Below, piece by piece: positions 1 through 8,900 of a stretch of DNA of 64,000 bases. The stretch's first letter is position 1. The number at the start of each line of letters is the position of its first letter. The notes under the pieces are model-generated. The model was given only the letters and a program-made list of their open reading frames with translations, ran no database searches and was not told where the DNA came from. A program made the translations under genes and the position numbers. The DNA is from Nocardioidaceae bacterium (lineage in GTDB: Bacteria > Actinomycetota > Actinomycetes > Propionibacteriales > Nocardioidaceae), in the NCBI GenBank assembly GCA_017744365.1, contig JAGIBL010000005.1, positions 62,001-126,000 on the forward strand. Direction: 5' to 3'.

Positions 1-939
1 CTGGTGGTCGTGCCCGGGCGCCCCGACACCCTGGTGGTGCCCGCCGTCGAGGCGGCCTCCTGGGAGGGCCTCGAGGGGCGGGTGCAGACCGTCGTGTGGC
101 GCGACGGGCAGGATCCGTACGACGTCGTCCGGGTGCTGCTGGGGGAGCGCCGTCGGGTCGCGGTCTCGGACGCGATGCCGGCCGCGCACCTGCTGCGGTT
201 CCAGCAGCGCGGGCTCGACCTGCGGCTGGACCAGGCGGTCCGGCGGCTGCGCAGCGTCAAGGAGCCCGCCGAGATCGAGCAGCTGCGTCTGGCCGCGGTC
301 GCCATCGACGAGGTGCACGCCGCGATCCCCGAGCTGATCCGGCCCGGCCGGCGCGAGGTCAACGTGGCGCGCGACATCGGGCGGGTGATGGCCGAGCGCG
401 GCTTCACCAGCGCCGACTTCGTCGCGGTCGCGTCGGGCCCGAACGGCGGCAGCGCCCACCACGCCTCCTCGGACCGGGTGCTGGAGAAGCACGACGTCGT
501 GTTCGTCGACATCAGCGGCCCGTGGCAGGGCGGCTACCACGCCGACTCCACCCGCACCTACGCGCTGGGGCGTCCCGCGCCCGAGGCGGTCGAGCGGTAC
601 GCCGCGGTCCGGGAGGCGTTCGAGCGGGCAGCCGCGACGGTCGCCCCGGGAGCCCGCGCGGGCACCGTGGACCTGGCCGCCCGGGCGGCTCTCGAGGAGG
701 CCGGCCTGCGTGAGTTCTTCGTGCACCGGACCGGTCACGGCATCGGCCTGGAGGTCCACGAGTCACCGAGCATCGTCGACGGCAACGACGAGCCGCTCGA
801 GGTCGGGATGGCGTTCAGCGTCGAGCCGGGCGTCTACCTGCCCGGTGAGTTCGGGGCGCGGCTGGAGGACATCGTGGTGGTCACCGAGACCGGCCGCGAG
901 CACCTGAACAACCGCCCGCGCGAGCTGCTGGTGCTCTGA
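1..939 (+). CDS. M24 family metallopeptidase (Xaa-Pro peptidase type), 5' end missing
   Basis: The reading frame is open from the first base, so the start lies upstream and about 313 codons are visible. It is a pita-bread fold metallopeptidase that would release N-terminal residues before proline or cleave Xaa-Pro dipeptides in the cytoplasm. The five dinuclear metal ligands can be placed: Asp in VFVDISG (codon 508), Asp in HADSTR (544), His in HRTGHGIG (736), Glu in SVEPG (823) and Glu in ARLED (865). The visible N-terminal third matches the creatinase-like domain that precedes the catalytic domain in this family. A second M24 enzyme, aminopeptidase P, sits at 62010-63446; the two are clearly different subfamilies. 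Substrate class (dipeptidase or aminopeptidase) cannot be settled from sequence alone. Confidence 0.9.
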   Translation: MVVVPGRPDTLVVPAVEAASWEGLEGRVQTVVWRDGQDPYDVVRVLLGERRRVAVSDAMPAAHLLRFQQRGLDLRLDQAVRRLRSVKEPAEIEQLRLAAVAIDEVHAAIPELIRPGRREVNVARDIGRVMAERGFTSADFVAVASGPNGGSAHHASSDRVLEKHDVVFVDISGPWQGGYHADSTRTYALGRPAPEAVERYAAVREAFERAAATVAPGARAGTVDLAARAALEEAGLREFFVHRTGHGIGLEVHESPSIVDGNDEPLEVGMAFSVEPGVYLPGEFGARLEDIVVVTETGREHLNNRPRELLVL

Positions 940-942
940 GCC

Positions 943-1518
943 TCACTCCACCGCGACGCCGGCCGCGCGCATCTCGGTGACCGCGCTCTCGGTGGTCCGC
1001 GGGGCGACGCCGGCGCAGAGGTCGAGCAGCACCCGGGTGGCGAAGCCGTTCGCGCTCGCGTCCAGCGCGGTGGCCCGGACGCAGTGGTCGGTGGCGATCC
1101 CGCAGACGTCGACCTGGTCGACCTCGCGCCCGCGCAGCCAGTCGGCCAGCGTGACGCCGTCGCGGGTCCGGCCCTCGAAGCCGGAGTAGGCGGCCGCGTG
1201 CTCGCCCTTGGTGAAGACGGCGTCGAAGGGCTGCGGGTCCAGGTTGGGGTGGAAGGCCTCGCCGTCGGTCCCGGCCTGGCAGTGCACCGGCCAGCTCTGC
1301 TCGAAGTCGGGATTCGAGGACCAGTGCGCACCGGGGTCGATGTGGTGGTCCTTGGTGGCCACGACGACGTCGTACGGCGGAGCCTTGGGGTCCTTGCGGG
1401 TCCAGTGGTGCAGCAGCGCGCTGATCTCACTGGCCACGCGTGCACCTCCGGCCACCGGGAGGGACCCGCCCTCGCAGAAGTCGTTCTGGACGTCGACCAC
1501 GATCAGAGCTCGCGCCAT
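943..1518 (-). CDS. pncA: nicotinamidase / isochorismatase-family hydrolase
   Basis: 191 residues from ATG at 1518 (MARALIVVDVQNDF); an upstream in-frame start would add 18 residues that look non-coding. The protein carries the nicotinamidase catalytic triad: Asp9 in VVDVQNDF, Lys104 in VFTKGEH, and the nucleophile Cys146 in GIATDHCV. The metal-site segment TKDHHIDPGAHW (Asp57, His59, His65) is also intact, which favours nicotinamidase over other isochorismatase-fold hydrolases. It would deaminate nicotinamide to nicotinate for NAD salvage; the next enzyme of the pathway, nicotinate phosphoribosyltransferase, is at 23779-25086. It converges on the M24 gene with only three bases between the stop codons. 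Confidence 0.92.
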   Translation of the reverse strand: MARALIVVDVQNDFCEGGSLPVAGGARVASEISALLHHWTRKDPKAPPYDVVVATKDHHIDPGAHWSSNPDFEQSWPVHCQAGTDGEAFHPNLDPQPFDAVFTKGEHAAAYSGFEGRTRDGVTLADWLRGREVDQVDVCGIATDHCVRATALDASANGFATRVLLDLCAGVAPRTTESAVTEMRAAGVAVE

Positions 1519-1591
1519 GCCCCCGAGGCTAGCGAGAGCGCCGTCCGATGTCAGCGCGGAAACTTCCGGCAACCCGCGTTATCTCGTCGTG

Positions 1592-1634
1592 CCGATCTCC
1601 GTCTAGGTGACGTTCGCAGTCACCTCGAGATCGG
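1592..1634 (+). promoter_or_regulatory. nested inverted repeat in the 5' leader of the metzincin gene
   Basis: Two nested perfect inverted repeats: outer arms CCGATCTC (1592-1599) and GAGATCGG (1627-1634), inner arms AGGTGAC (1605-1611) and GTCACCT (1619-1625) around a 7-base loop. The 3' arm runs into the Shine-Dalgarno GGAGA (1633-1637) of the ATG at 1641. As RNA this would form a hairpin partly covering the ribosome site; as DNA it could be an operator. Which one applies is not decided by the sequence. Confidence 0.55.
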
Positions 1635-1640
1635 AGAACC

Positions 1641-4163
1641 ATGTCCAGACACCCACGCCGGGTCGCGGCCCTCGTCGCCGCGACCGCCGGCCTGGCCCTC
1701 GCCGCGGGGCTCGCCTCCCCGGCCCTCAGCGCGGCGGGACCGACCGCCGACCACGGGCACGCCGGGTCGCCGGGTCCGGATGCCCGCGGCGTCACCCCCG
1801 CCGCTGACCACCTGCGTGGCCGGTCGGCGGCGTCGGTGGCGGCCATCGCGCGCGAGCACGGGGTGGCGCCGAAGGTGATCGCCGGCCTGGCTCACGACGG
1901 GTCGGCGTGGTTCGACCGCGGCGGCCGGGCCTTCTTCGTCGAGCAGACCGCGCCCGGTGGCGACCCGGCCGCCGCCGGGGGCGCGAGCGCGGCGACCCCC
2001 GCGCCGTACCCGTACGCGCAGACCTTCACGCTGCACTCGCGGCCGGCGTCCAACCGCACTCTCTACCTCGACTTCGACGGCGCGGCCGTGAGCGGGACGG
2101 CCTGGAACACCAGCTACAACCAGGCCAGTGTGACCGCGGAGCCGTACGACGCCGACGGCAACCCGGCCGCGTTCGGCAGCGCCGAGCAGGACGTGATCCA
2201 GTCGGTCTGGCAGCGCGTGGCCGAGGACTACGCCAGCATGGACGTGGACGTGACCACCGAGGCCCCGGCCGCGGACCGGATCGACCGCACCGATACCACC
2301 GACCAGACCTACGGCACCGCGGTGGTGATCTCGCCGACCTCGTTCATCTCCTCCAGCTGCGCGTGCGGCGGGATGGCCTACCTCGGCGTCTTCGACTGGG
2401 CGCCCGGGCACGGGAGCTACCAGCCGGCCTGGGTGTTCACCCAGGGCGTCGGCACCGGCGCGAAGAACATCGCCGAGGCGGTCTCGCACGAGGTGGGGCA
2501 CAACCTCGGCCTCAGCCACGACGGCACCGGCACCGACGCGTACTACTGGGGCCAGGGTCACTGGGCGCCGATCATGGGTGCGGGCTACAACCAGCCGCTG
2601 ACGCAGTTCTCCACCGGTGACTACGCCGGGGCGAGCAACACCCAGGACGACTACGCCGTGATGGGCACCCACGGCGCAGCCCAGGTCGCCGACGACTACG
2701 GCGACACCAATGCCACGGCGGCCGCGCTCACGATCGGTCAGGCGAGGAGCGGCCTGGTCTCCAGCAGGTCCGACGTCGACGTGTTCTCCTACTCCGGCGA
2801 CGCGCCGGTGTCCTTCGCCATCAAGCCGGCCTCGGTCTCGCCGAACCTGGACCTCACCGTCAAGGTGACCAGCGGCGGCACCACCACGACGTACGCTCCG
2901 GCGAACGTGCGCGGCGACAACGACGTGCTCTCCGGTCTCGGCGCCACCTTCACCGTGCCGGCCGACAACGACCCGGCCACCCCGGTCTACGTCGCGGTCG
3001 AGGGCACCGGCGAGGGCGATCCGCTGACCACCGGCGAGAGCGACTACGGCAGCCGCGGCGCCTACACGATCACCACCAACCAGCAGAAGGTGGGCGTGAG
3101 CGCGTTCGGCTGGGGCGCCAACAACGTGCGCCAGCTCGGTGACGGGGTGGACACGGCGTCCACCCGGACCAAGCCCGTTCCGGTCGTCGCGATCAGCGCG
3201 TTCAACCAGATCCGGCCGGGCGCGCAGGCCACCATCGCGTTGAAGCTCGACGGCACGGTCTGGGCCTGGGGCAGCAACAGCAACGGAATGGTGAACCCGT
3301 CGACGACGAACTACTACACCTCGCCGCAGCAGGTGGCTCTGAGTGGGATCAAGAGCGTGTACGCCTTCTCGAGCATCAGGTTCGCCGTCGACGCCGCGGG
3401 TCGGGTGTACGGCTGGGGTGACAACCGCTACGGACAGACCGGTGTGGGCAGCACTGCCACCGAGGTCCGTACCCCGACGCTCATTCCCGGTCTCAGCGGC
3501 GTCGTCGCGCTCGCGGGCAACTCGCTCGGCGTCTACGCACTGAAGTCCGACGGGACCGTGTGGTCCTGGGGTTCCGGTGCGGCTGGACGGCTCGGCAACA
3601 ACACCAACATCAACAGCAGCCCGTCGCCGGTCCAGGCGAGCATCAGCGGAGTGACCGCGATCGCGGCCGGCGACCAGAACGGGTATGCACTCAAGGCCGA
3701 CGGCACGGTCTGGGCCTGGGGTGCGAACACCAACGGGCAGGACGGGATCGGCACCGCCGGCGTCGCGAGCTACCGCATGGTGCCCGTCCAGGTCGTCGGT
3801 CTCTCGGGCGTCGTGTCGCTCTCGAACGCACTCGTGGTCAAGAGCGACGGCACGGTGTGGCTGTGGGGCACGACCGGCGCCGGCGAGCGTGGGGACGGGA
3901 CGGTCAGTGCGACCGGTGTCGGAACGCCGACGAAGGTGCCGGGTCTCGCTGGCATCGACCGTGTCTTCGCGACGACCTCCGGAGATCGGACGCTGTACGC
4001 GGTGACCCACACGGGCGACGTCTGGTCGTGGGGCGAGAACGGCTATTTCCAGGCCGCAAACGGAACGGCCGTCGACGTCACCTCGCCCCACCGGATCCCC
4101 GAGCTCTCCGGGACCTCGGAGGTCAGCGCCGACCTGCAGGACGTGTTCGCCATCCAGCCCTGA
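1641..4163 (+). CDS. secreted metzincin-type metalloprotease fused to seven RCC1-like repeats
   Basis: 840 residues. N-terminal signal peptide (Arg-rich start, hydrophobic core about 10-30). The protease domain contains HEVGHNLGLSH at residues 283-293, a full HExxHxxGxxH zinc site, with a Met-turn candidate PIMGAGY about 20 residues later; this is the metzincin arrangement. A linker domain (about 345-480) resembles bacterial pre-peptidase C-terminal domains. From about residue 485 to the end there are seven repeats with the RCC1 core VWxWGxNxxGQxG (for example VYGWGDNRYGQTG, VWSWGSGAAGRLG, VWAWGANTNGQDG), enough for one closed propeller. The start is fixed by GGAGA five bases upstream of the ATG. 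It is probably an exported protease that binds surfaces or carbohydrates through the propeller; the substrate is unknown. Monocistronic, with a terminator right after. Confidence 0.85.
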   Translation: MSRHPRRVAALVAATAGLALAAGLASPALSAAGPTADHGHAGSPGPDARGVTPAADHLRGRSAASVAAIAREHGVAPKVIAGLAHDGSAWFDRGGRAFFVEQTAPGGDPAAAGGASAATPAPYPYAQTFTLHSRPASNRTLYLDFDGAAVSGTAWNTSYNQASVTAEPYDADGNPAAFGSAEQDVIQSVWQRVAEDYASMDVDVTTEAPAADRIDRTDTTDQTYGTAVVISPTSFISSSCACGGMAYLGVFDWAPGHGSYQPAWVFTQGVGTGAKNIAEAVSHEVGHNLGLSHDGTGTDAYYWGQGHWAPIMGAGYNQPLTQFSTGDYAGASNTQDDYAVMGTHGAAQVADDYGDTNATAAALTIGQARSGLVSSRSDVDVFSYSGDAPVSFAIKPASVSPNLDLTVKVTSGGTTTTYAPANVRGDNDVLSGLGATFTVPADNDPATPVYVAVEGTGEGDPLTTGESDYGSRGAYTITTNQQKVGVSAFGWGANNVRQLGDGVDTASTRTKPVPVVAISAFNQIRPGAQATIALKLDGTVWAWGSNSNGMVNPSTTNYYTSPQQVALSGIKSVYAFSSIRFAVDAAGRVYGWGDNRYGQTGVGSTATEVRTPTLIPGLSGVVALAGNSLGVYALKSDGTVWSWGSGAAGRLGNNTNINSSPSPVQASISGVTAIAAGDQNGYALKADGTVWAWGANTNGQDGIGTAGVASYRMVPVQVVGLSGVVSLSNALVVKSDGTVWLWGTTGAGERGDGTVSATGVGTPTKVPGLAGIDRVFATTSGDRTLYAVTHTGDVWSWGENGYFQAANGTAVDVTSPHRIPELSGTSEVSADLQDVFAIQP

Positions 4164-4174
4164 CGCGCAGCGAG

Positions 4175-4211
4175 CGTGGCCGTCCCGCCCTGAAGCGGGG
4201 CGGCCACGTTT
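4175..4211 (+). terminator. rho-independent terminator after the metzincin gene
   Basis: Stem arms 4175-4188 and 4195-4208 pair over 14 positions with one G-U, loop of 6, followed by TTTCTCC. It begins 12 bases after the stop codon at 4163. Confidence 0.85.
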
Positions 4212-4249
4212 CTCCTGCGGGCCTCTGTGACGTCTGGCAGGGTGTGCGC

Positions 4250-4603
4250 ATGCCCGCCAAGGAAGACATCCGCGCCCTCGTCGAGTCCTACGTCGCCGCC
4301 GTCGGCCGCCAGGACCTCGAGGGCACCCTCGCCCTGTTCGCCGGGGACGCCGTCCAGGAGGACCCGGTCGGCACGCCGCCGAACGTCGGCCGCGAGCAGA
4401 TCCAGGGCTTCTTCGAGAAGGCGTACCAGACCACCTTCAGCACCGAGCTCACCGGACCGGTCGTGGTCACCGGCGATCACGTCGCGTTCCACTTCACCAT
4501 CACGATCCCGCTGGGGGAGGAGACGATGGTGGTCCGCGTCATCGACATGGCCCGGGTCGGCGGGGACGGGCTGTTCGCCGAGCTCCGGGCCGTCGTCGAG
4601 TAG
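4250..4603 (+). CDS. ketosteroid delta-isomerase-like protein (NTF2 fold)
   Basis: 117 residues from ATG at 4250. The sequence aligns with bacterial delta-5-3-ketosteroid isomerase: SYVAAVGRQDLEGTLALF and QEDPVG match the Comamonas enzyme, and the three catalytic residues fall at the same numbers as in that enzyme: Tyr14 and Asp99 (oxyanion hole) and Asp38 (general base, in EDPVG). This is stronger evidence than a generic SnoaL-like call. It would shift the double bond of a 3-oxo-delta-5-steroid, or act on another enone substrate; no steroid catabolism genes are visible nearby, so the natural substrate is open. It stands alone between a terminator and a convergent gene that stops two bases away. 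Confidence 0.82.
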   Translation: MPAKEDIRALVESYVAAVGRQDLEGTLALFAGDAVQEDPVGTPPNVGREQIQGFFEKAYQTTFSTELTGPVVVTGDHVAFHFTITIPLGEETMVVRVIDMARVGGDGLFAELRAVVE

Positions 4604-4605
4604 CG

Positions 4606-5085
4606 CTACCGGACCCGGGTCAGGCCGACCCACCGCACCGTGGTCCGGCTGCTGCACATCACCGCCTGCACGGTGCCACCCACCGCCTTCGCCAGGTCGG
4701 CGTACGTGCCGGTGTGCCGCCGTCTGGTCGTCGCGGCGCGGACCCGGTAAGACCCCTGAAGCTCACCGGTGAAGCGCACCACCTGGCCGACCTCGAGACG
4801 GAGCACCCAGCGGTTGCTGCAGTAGTCGTGCTGCGAGACGAGGTGACCACCCGGGTACGGCGTGGCGACCGCGCCGGCGCACCGGTCGAGCGCGGCCTGC
4901 GTGCCCGCGACGCTCGCCCGCAGCGGCACCCGCACCGTCATCGCCGGCCGTGGCGCCCTGCCGGCCTCGACGGCGTCCACGCTTCCGACCAGCAGCGGTA
5001 GTGCGACGATCGCGGCGCCCGCACAGACCGGCACCGCCAGACGTCCTCGACGTCGTGTGTTCCTCTCCCTGTTCCCAGATCTCAT
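4606..5085 (-). CDS. small secreted protein with sortase-like residues, function unknown
   Basis: 159 residues. After a basic N-terminus there is one hydrophobic segment (about 17-38), a signal peptide or anchor. No family is certain. The mature part has the order seen in sortase beta-barrels: a PYPGG turn (76-80), His86 (SQHDYC), a strand ending LEVGQVVRF, Cys144 (VQAVMCSS) and Arg151 (TVRWVGL). This His-Cys-Arg spacing is shorter than in class C, D or E sortases, and two further cysteines (69, 89) could form a disulfide. It is either a minimal sortase-like enzyme or an inactive relative. It is transcribed divergently from a TetR regulator with a shared operator and lies just upstream of the pilus locus. 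Confidence 0.6.
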   Translation of the reverse strand: MRSGNRERNTRRRGRLAVPVCAGAAIVALPLLVGSVDAVEAGRAPRPAMTVRVPLRASVAGTQAALDRCAGAVATPYPGGHLVSQHDYCSNRWVLRLEVGQVVRFTGELQGSYRVRAATTRRRHTGTYADLAKAVGGTVQAVMCSSRTTVRWVGLTRVR

Positions 5086-5111
5086 GTGGCCCCTCCCAGT
5101 GGCGTACGGAG

Positions 5112-5135
5112 TCGTACCTCACTAGTAAAGTACGA
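5112..5135. promoter_or_regulatory. palindromic operator in the divergent promoter, likely TetR site
   Basis: TCGTAC (5112-5117) and GTACGA (5130-5135) are perfect inverted arms, and the centre ACTAGT (5121-5126) is itself palindromic, giving a near-perfect 24-bp dyad. It lies in the 58-bp gap between the small secreted gene (start 5085) and the TetR gene (start 5144). Further CGTAC/GTACG half-sites occur at 5103-5108 and 5139-5144. Length and position are typical of TetR autoregulatory operators. Confidence 0.7.
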
Positions 5136-5143
5136 TTGCGTAC

Positions 5144-5803
5144 GTGACTGGTCAAGAGGTTCCGTCGCCTCATCTCCCGAAGGGCCCGCACCACCTGAGC
5201 CGCGCCGAGGTCGCCGCCTCGCAACGCACCCGGCTGCTCGAGGCGACGCTGCAGGTGGTCGGCACCCAGGGGTACGCCGCCCTCAGCATCAGCCAGATCA
5301 CCGCGGCCGCGCGGGTCTCCCGGACCGCCTTCTACGAGCAGTTCACCGGGAAGCAGGACGCCTTCCTCCAGGCCTACGACAGCTTCGCCGAGACGTTCGC
5401 GGACCAGCTGATGACGGTGAGCTCGCGGGCCTCCTCGCCCTGGGAGGCCATCGAGTCGAGCACCCAGCTGCTCGTGGGCTGGCTCACCGAGCGCCCTGCG
5501 GCCGCACGCGCCTGGCTGCTCGAGGTGTACGCGGCCGGCGATGCCGGGCTGGAGCACCGGGCGATGACGATGCGCTCGGTGGAACGCGCCTTCGACCTGG
5601 CCGCGCGCTGGATTCGCAAGGTGGACCCCGACCTGCCACCGCTGCCCCGTTTCGCCGCACGCGCCGTGGTGGCCGCGTCCTTCGAGCTGCTCACCGACGC
5701 CGTCCGTGACCCGTCGCCGCGACGGATCCGCGAGACCCGGAGGACGATCAACGAGCTGTGGCTGCTCGGGATCACCGCGCCGCGCTACGAGCCGCCGGTG
5801 TAG
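5144..5803 (+). CDS. TetR/AcrR family transcriptional regulator
   Basis: 219 residues from GTG at 5144. The N-terminal helix-turn-helix is clear at about residues 26-72 (RTRLLEATLQVV, then ITAAARVSRTAFYEQF and GKQDAF). The C-terminal ligand-binding part is not recognised. The gene diverges from the small secreted protein with the palindrome at 5112-5135 between them, so it most likely represses itself and that neighbour. It ends 129 bp before the pilus locus; whether it also controls the pilus genes is unknown. The start may be leaderless or near-leaderless, since no good ribosome site precedes the GTG. Confidence 0.88.
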   Translation: MTGQEVPSPHLPKGPHHLSRAEVAASQRTRLLEATLQVVGTQGYAALSISQITAAARVSRTAFYEQFTGKQDAFLQAYDSFAETFADQLMTVSSRASSPWEAIESSTQLLVGWLTERPAAARAWLLEVYAAGDAGLEHRAMTMRSVERAFDLAARWIRKVDPDLPPLPRFAARAVVAASFELLTDAVRDPSPRRIRETRRTINELWLLGITAPRYEPPV

Positions 5804-5932
5804 GACAAAGGTCCTGACGGATCTTGCCAGGGCCCGCCGGCGGCTGGATGATCGTTCGAGGACACACGCGGCATCTCCCAGGGTCAAACAGTCGGCCCGT
5901 AGCACGCCGTCGTGAGTGTCCAGGGGGCCCGC

Positions 5933-8900
5933 ATGGTGCGGACTGCGATGGCACGGCAGAAGGACAGGCGCACCACCCATCTCGGCCGGCCGAGGCTGCG
6001 CTGGTACGGACGGGCGTTCGCCGCGACGGCGCTGCTCACCGCCGGCCTGGTCGACATCGGACCGGCCCGGGCGCTTCCCGGGACGCCGGCGCCCTTCGAC
6101 CCCAACGTGCCCCAGGCCTTCTTGATCCAGGGCGACTCGCAGACGACACCGGGCACCTTCGTGCTGCAGCGGGCGCAGGTGCAGCCGGACGGCAGCGCGG
6201 TCTACGTGAACGAGGGCACCGTCGGCATCCAGGCCAACGCCATCGGCTTCAACCCCGCGGACGGTTTCGTCTACGCCACGACGTACCAGAACGCGACCCC
6301 GAGCAACACCGTGATCAGGATCGGCCAGAACGGGGTGTGGGAGACGGTCAAGACCCCGGCCAACGCGAACTGCACCCTGCCCGCGGTCGGGACCAACGAC
6401 TACCTGGCCGGTACGTTCGTCGGCGGCTTCTACTACGCCTACCTGCCGACAGCGAGCAGCACCACGAGCTTCACCGTGCAGAAGCTGGACGTGACCACCT
6501 GCACCCGGACCACCTACACCGTGACCGGACTGGCGAACCCGCCGGACACCGTGGCGCTGCCCTTCGACCTCAGCTTCGCCGACGGCTTCTTCTGGGGCGT
6601 CAACGGCAACGGCTTCCTGGTGCGGATCCCGCTCAGCGCCGGGGCGGTGCAGTTCACGAACCTGGCCGGCATCCTGCCGACCGGCAACCCGTACGGCGCC
6701 TCCTGGACGATGGGCAACGGCAACCCGGTCTTCCAGAACAACGCCACCGGCGACTTCTTCCAGCTCGACACCACGCCGCTGCTCTCGGCCAGCCCGCCGG
6801 TGCTGGTCAGCCGGGTCAACGCACCGACCAACACGCAGAACGACGGCACCTTCGTGCCGGGGCAGCCGACCGATCTCGCGCTGAGCAAGACCGGTGTCGA
6901 CCTCTACCAGGCCCCCCAGCAGGTCACCTACACCTACGTCGTGCACAACAACGGACCCGGGACGTCGTCCGGGGCGATCGTGACCGACCAGCTGCCTGCA
7001 CAGATGTCCTACGTGAGCAGCTCGACGGCGTGCTTCAACCGAGCCTCGACGCCGACCCTGCCCGCTTGCGTGGCCGGCAACACCAACCTGGGCTTCTCGG
7101 TCCCGGCGATCGCCGCCGGCGCCGACTTCGCCTTCACGGTGACGGTCGCGCTCGCGGCGGGAGCGACGGGCACGAAGACCAACACCGCCACCGTGCTCCC
7201 GAACGATGCCGACACCGACCCGGCCAACAACACCGACTCCACCACGATGGTCCCCGGCACGGCGACGATCACGCTGGACAAGCAGGTCGCCTCGATCACC
7301 GACACCAACGCGAACAACCTCGACGACGCCGGCGACGTCATCCACTACACCTTCCTGGTCACGAACACGAGCCCGGTGACGGTCGTGAGCGTCGCTGTGG
7401 CCGATCCGCTCGTCGGCACGGTCTCCTGCCCCAGCACCTCGCTGGCGCCGGGGGCATCGACCCTCTGCACGGGCAGCTACACCATCACCCAGGCCGACGT
7501 GAACGCCGGCAGCCGCTCGAACACCGCGACCGCCTCGGCGACCACGGCGGGCGGCATCCCGACCAACCAGCCCTCGGACTCGACGACGACACCGCTCGAC
7601 CAGGTCGCCGGCATCGACCTCGTCAAGACACCGAACCGGAGCACGCTGGTCGCGGGGCAGACGGTGACCTACACCTTCACCGCGACCAACACGGGCACGG
7701 TGACCTTGACCATCGTCCAGATCGCCGAGGGCGCGTTCAACGGGCTCGGTGCTCCGATGTCCGCGCTCGGCGGCTGCACCCCGGCGCTCGGGTCGTCGCT
7801 GGCGGCCGGCGCGTCGATGAGCTGTACGGCGACCTACGTCGTGACCCAGGCCGACGTCGACCGGTTCGCCGCGAACGGCACCACGCTGGACAACGCCGCG
7901 AGCGCGACCGGGACACCGCCGACGGGGCCTCCGGCGACTGACACGGCGAACGCGACGATCTCTGCGACACCGGCGCCGGCGATCGACCTGACCAAGGCCG
8001 CCGGCACCGTCTCGGACAACGACGCCAACGGCACCGATGCCGGCGACACCCTCGGGTTCACGTTCTCGGTGAAGAACACGGGCAACGTCACGCTGAACCC
8101 CGTGGTCGTCGCCGACCCGCTGCTGACCGGCCAGGGCATCACGATCAGCTGCCCGCCCGGCCCGCTCGCGCCCGGGGCGACGACGGCCTGCACCGCCAGC
8201 GCGCCGTACACGCTGACGCAGGCGGACATCGACTCCGGCGCCGTCTCGAACACCGCCACGGCGTCCGGGACCACTCCCTCCGGCAGCACGGTCACCGATC
8301 CGTCCTCGACGAGCACCCCGCTGGCGCCGCCGTCGGAGATCACCCTGACCAAGACCCCGGACCGGACGACCTTGGTCACGGGGCAGACGGTCACCTACAC
8401 GTTCACGGCGACCAACACCGGCGCCACCACGCTGAGCAACGTGCAGATCGCCGAGGGCACGTTCAACGGGCTCGGTGGTCCGATGTCCGCGCTGACGGGC
8501 TGCACCCCGGCCCTCGGGTCGAGCCTCGCGCCGAACCAGACGATGACCTGCACCGCGACCTACGTCGTCGCCCAGGCCGACGTGGACAGGTTCGCCAACA
8601 CCGGCACCGCCCTCACCAACGACGCCGGGGTCAGCGCCACGCCGCCCACCGGGCCGGACGTCTCGGACACCGCCAACGCGGCCGTGCCCTCGACCCCGAC
8701 GCCGAGCCTGAGCCTGACCAAGCTCGCCGGCCCGCTCACCGACGCGAACGCCAGCGGCAGTACCGACGCCGGCGACACCATCACCTACTCGTTCGTGGTC
8801 CAGAACACCGGCAACGTCTCGCTGAAGGGCATCGCCGTCGCCGACCCGATGCTGGCCGGGCAGGGGATCACGATCACCTGCACGCCGACCGCCCTGGCAC

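Noticed and set aside
1620-7345. Very long open frames on the minus strand (about 820 and 860 codons) opposite the metzincin and adhesin genes
   Set aside because: They mirror genes with strong domain evidence, have Arg/Gly/Val-rich composition without any domain, and arise from the high GC content at third codon positions.
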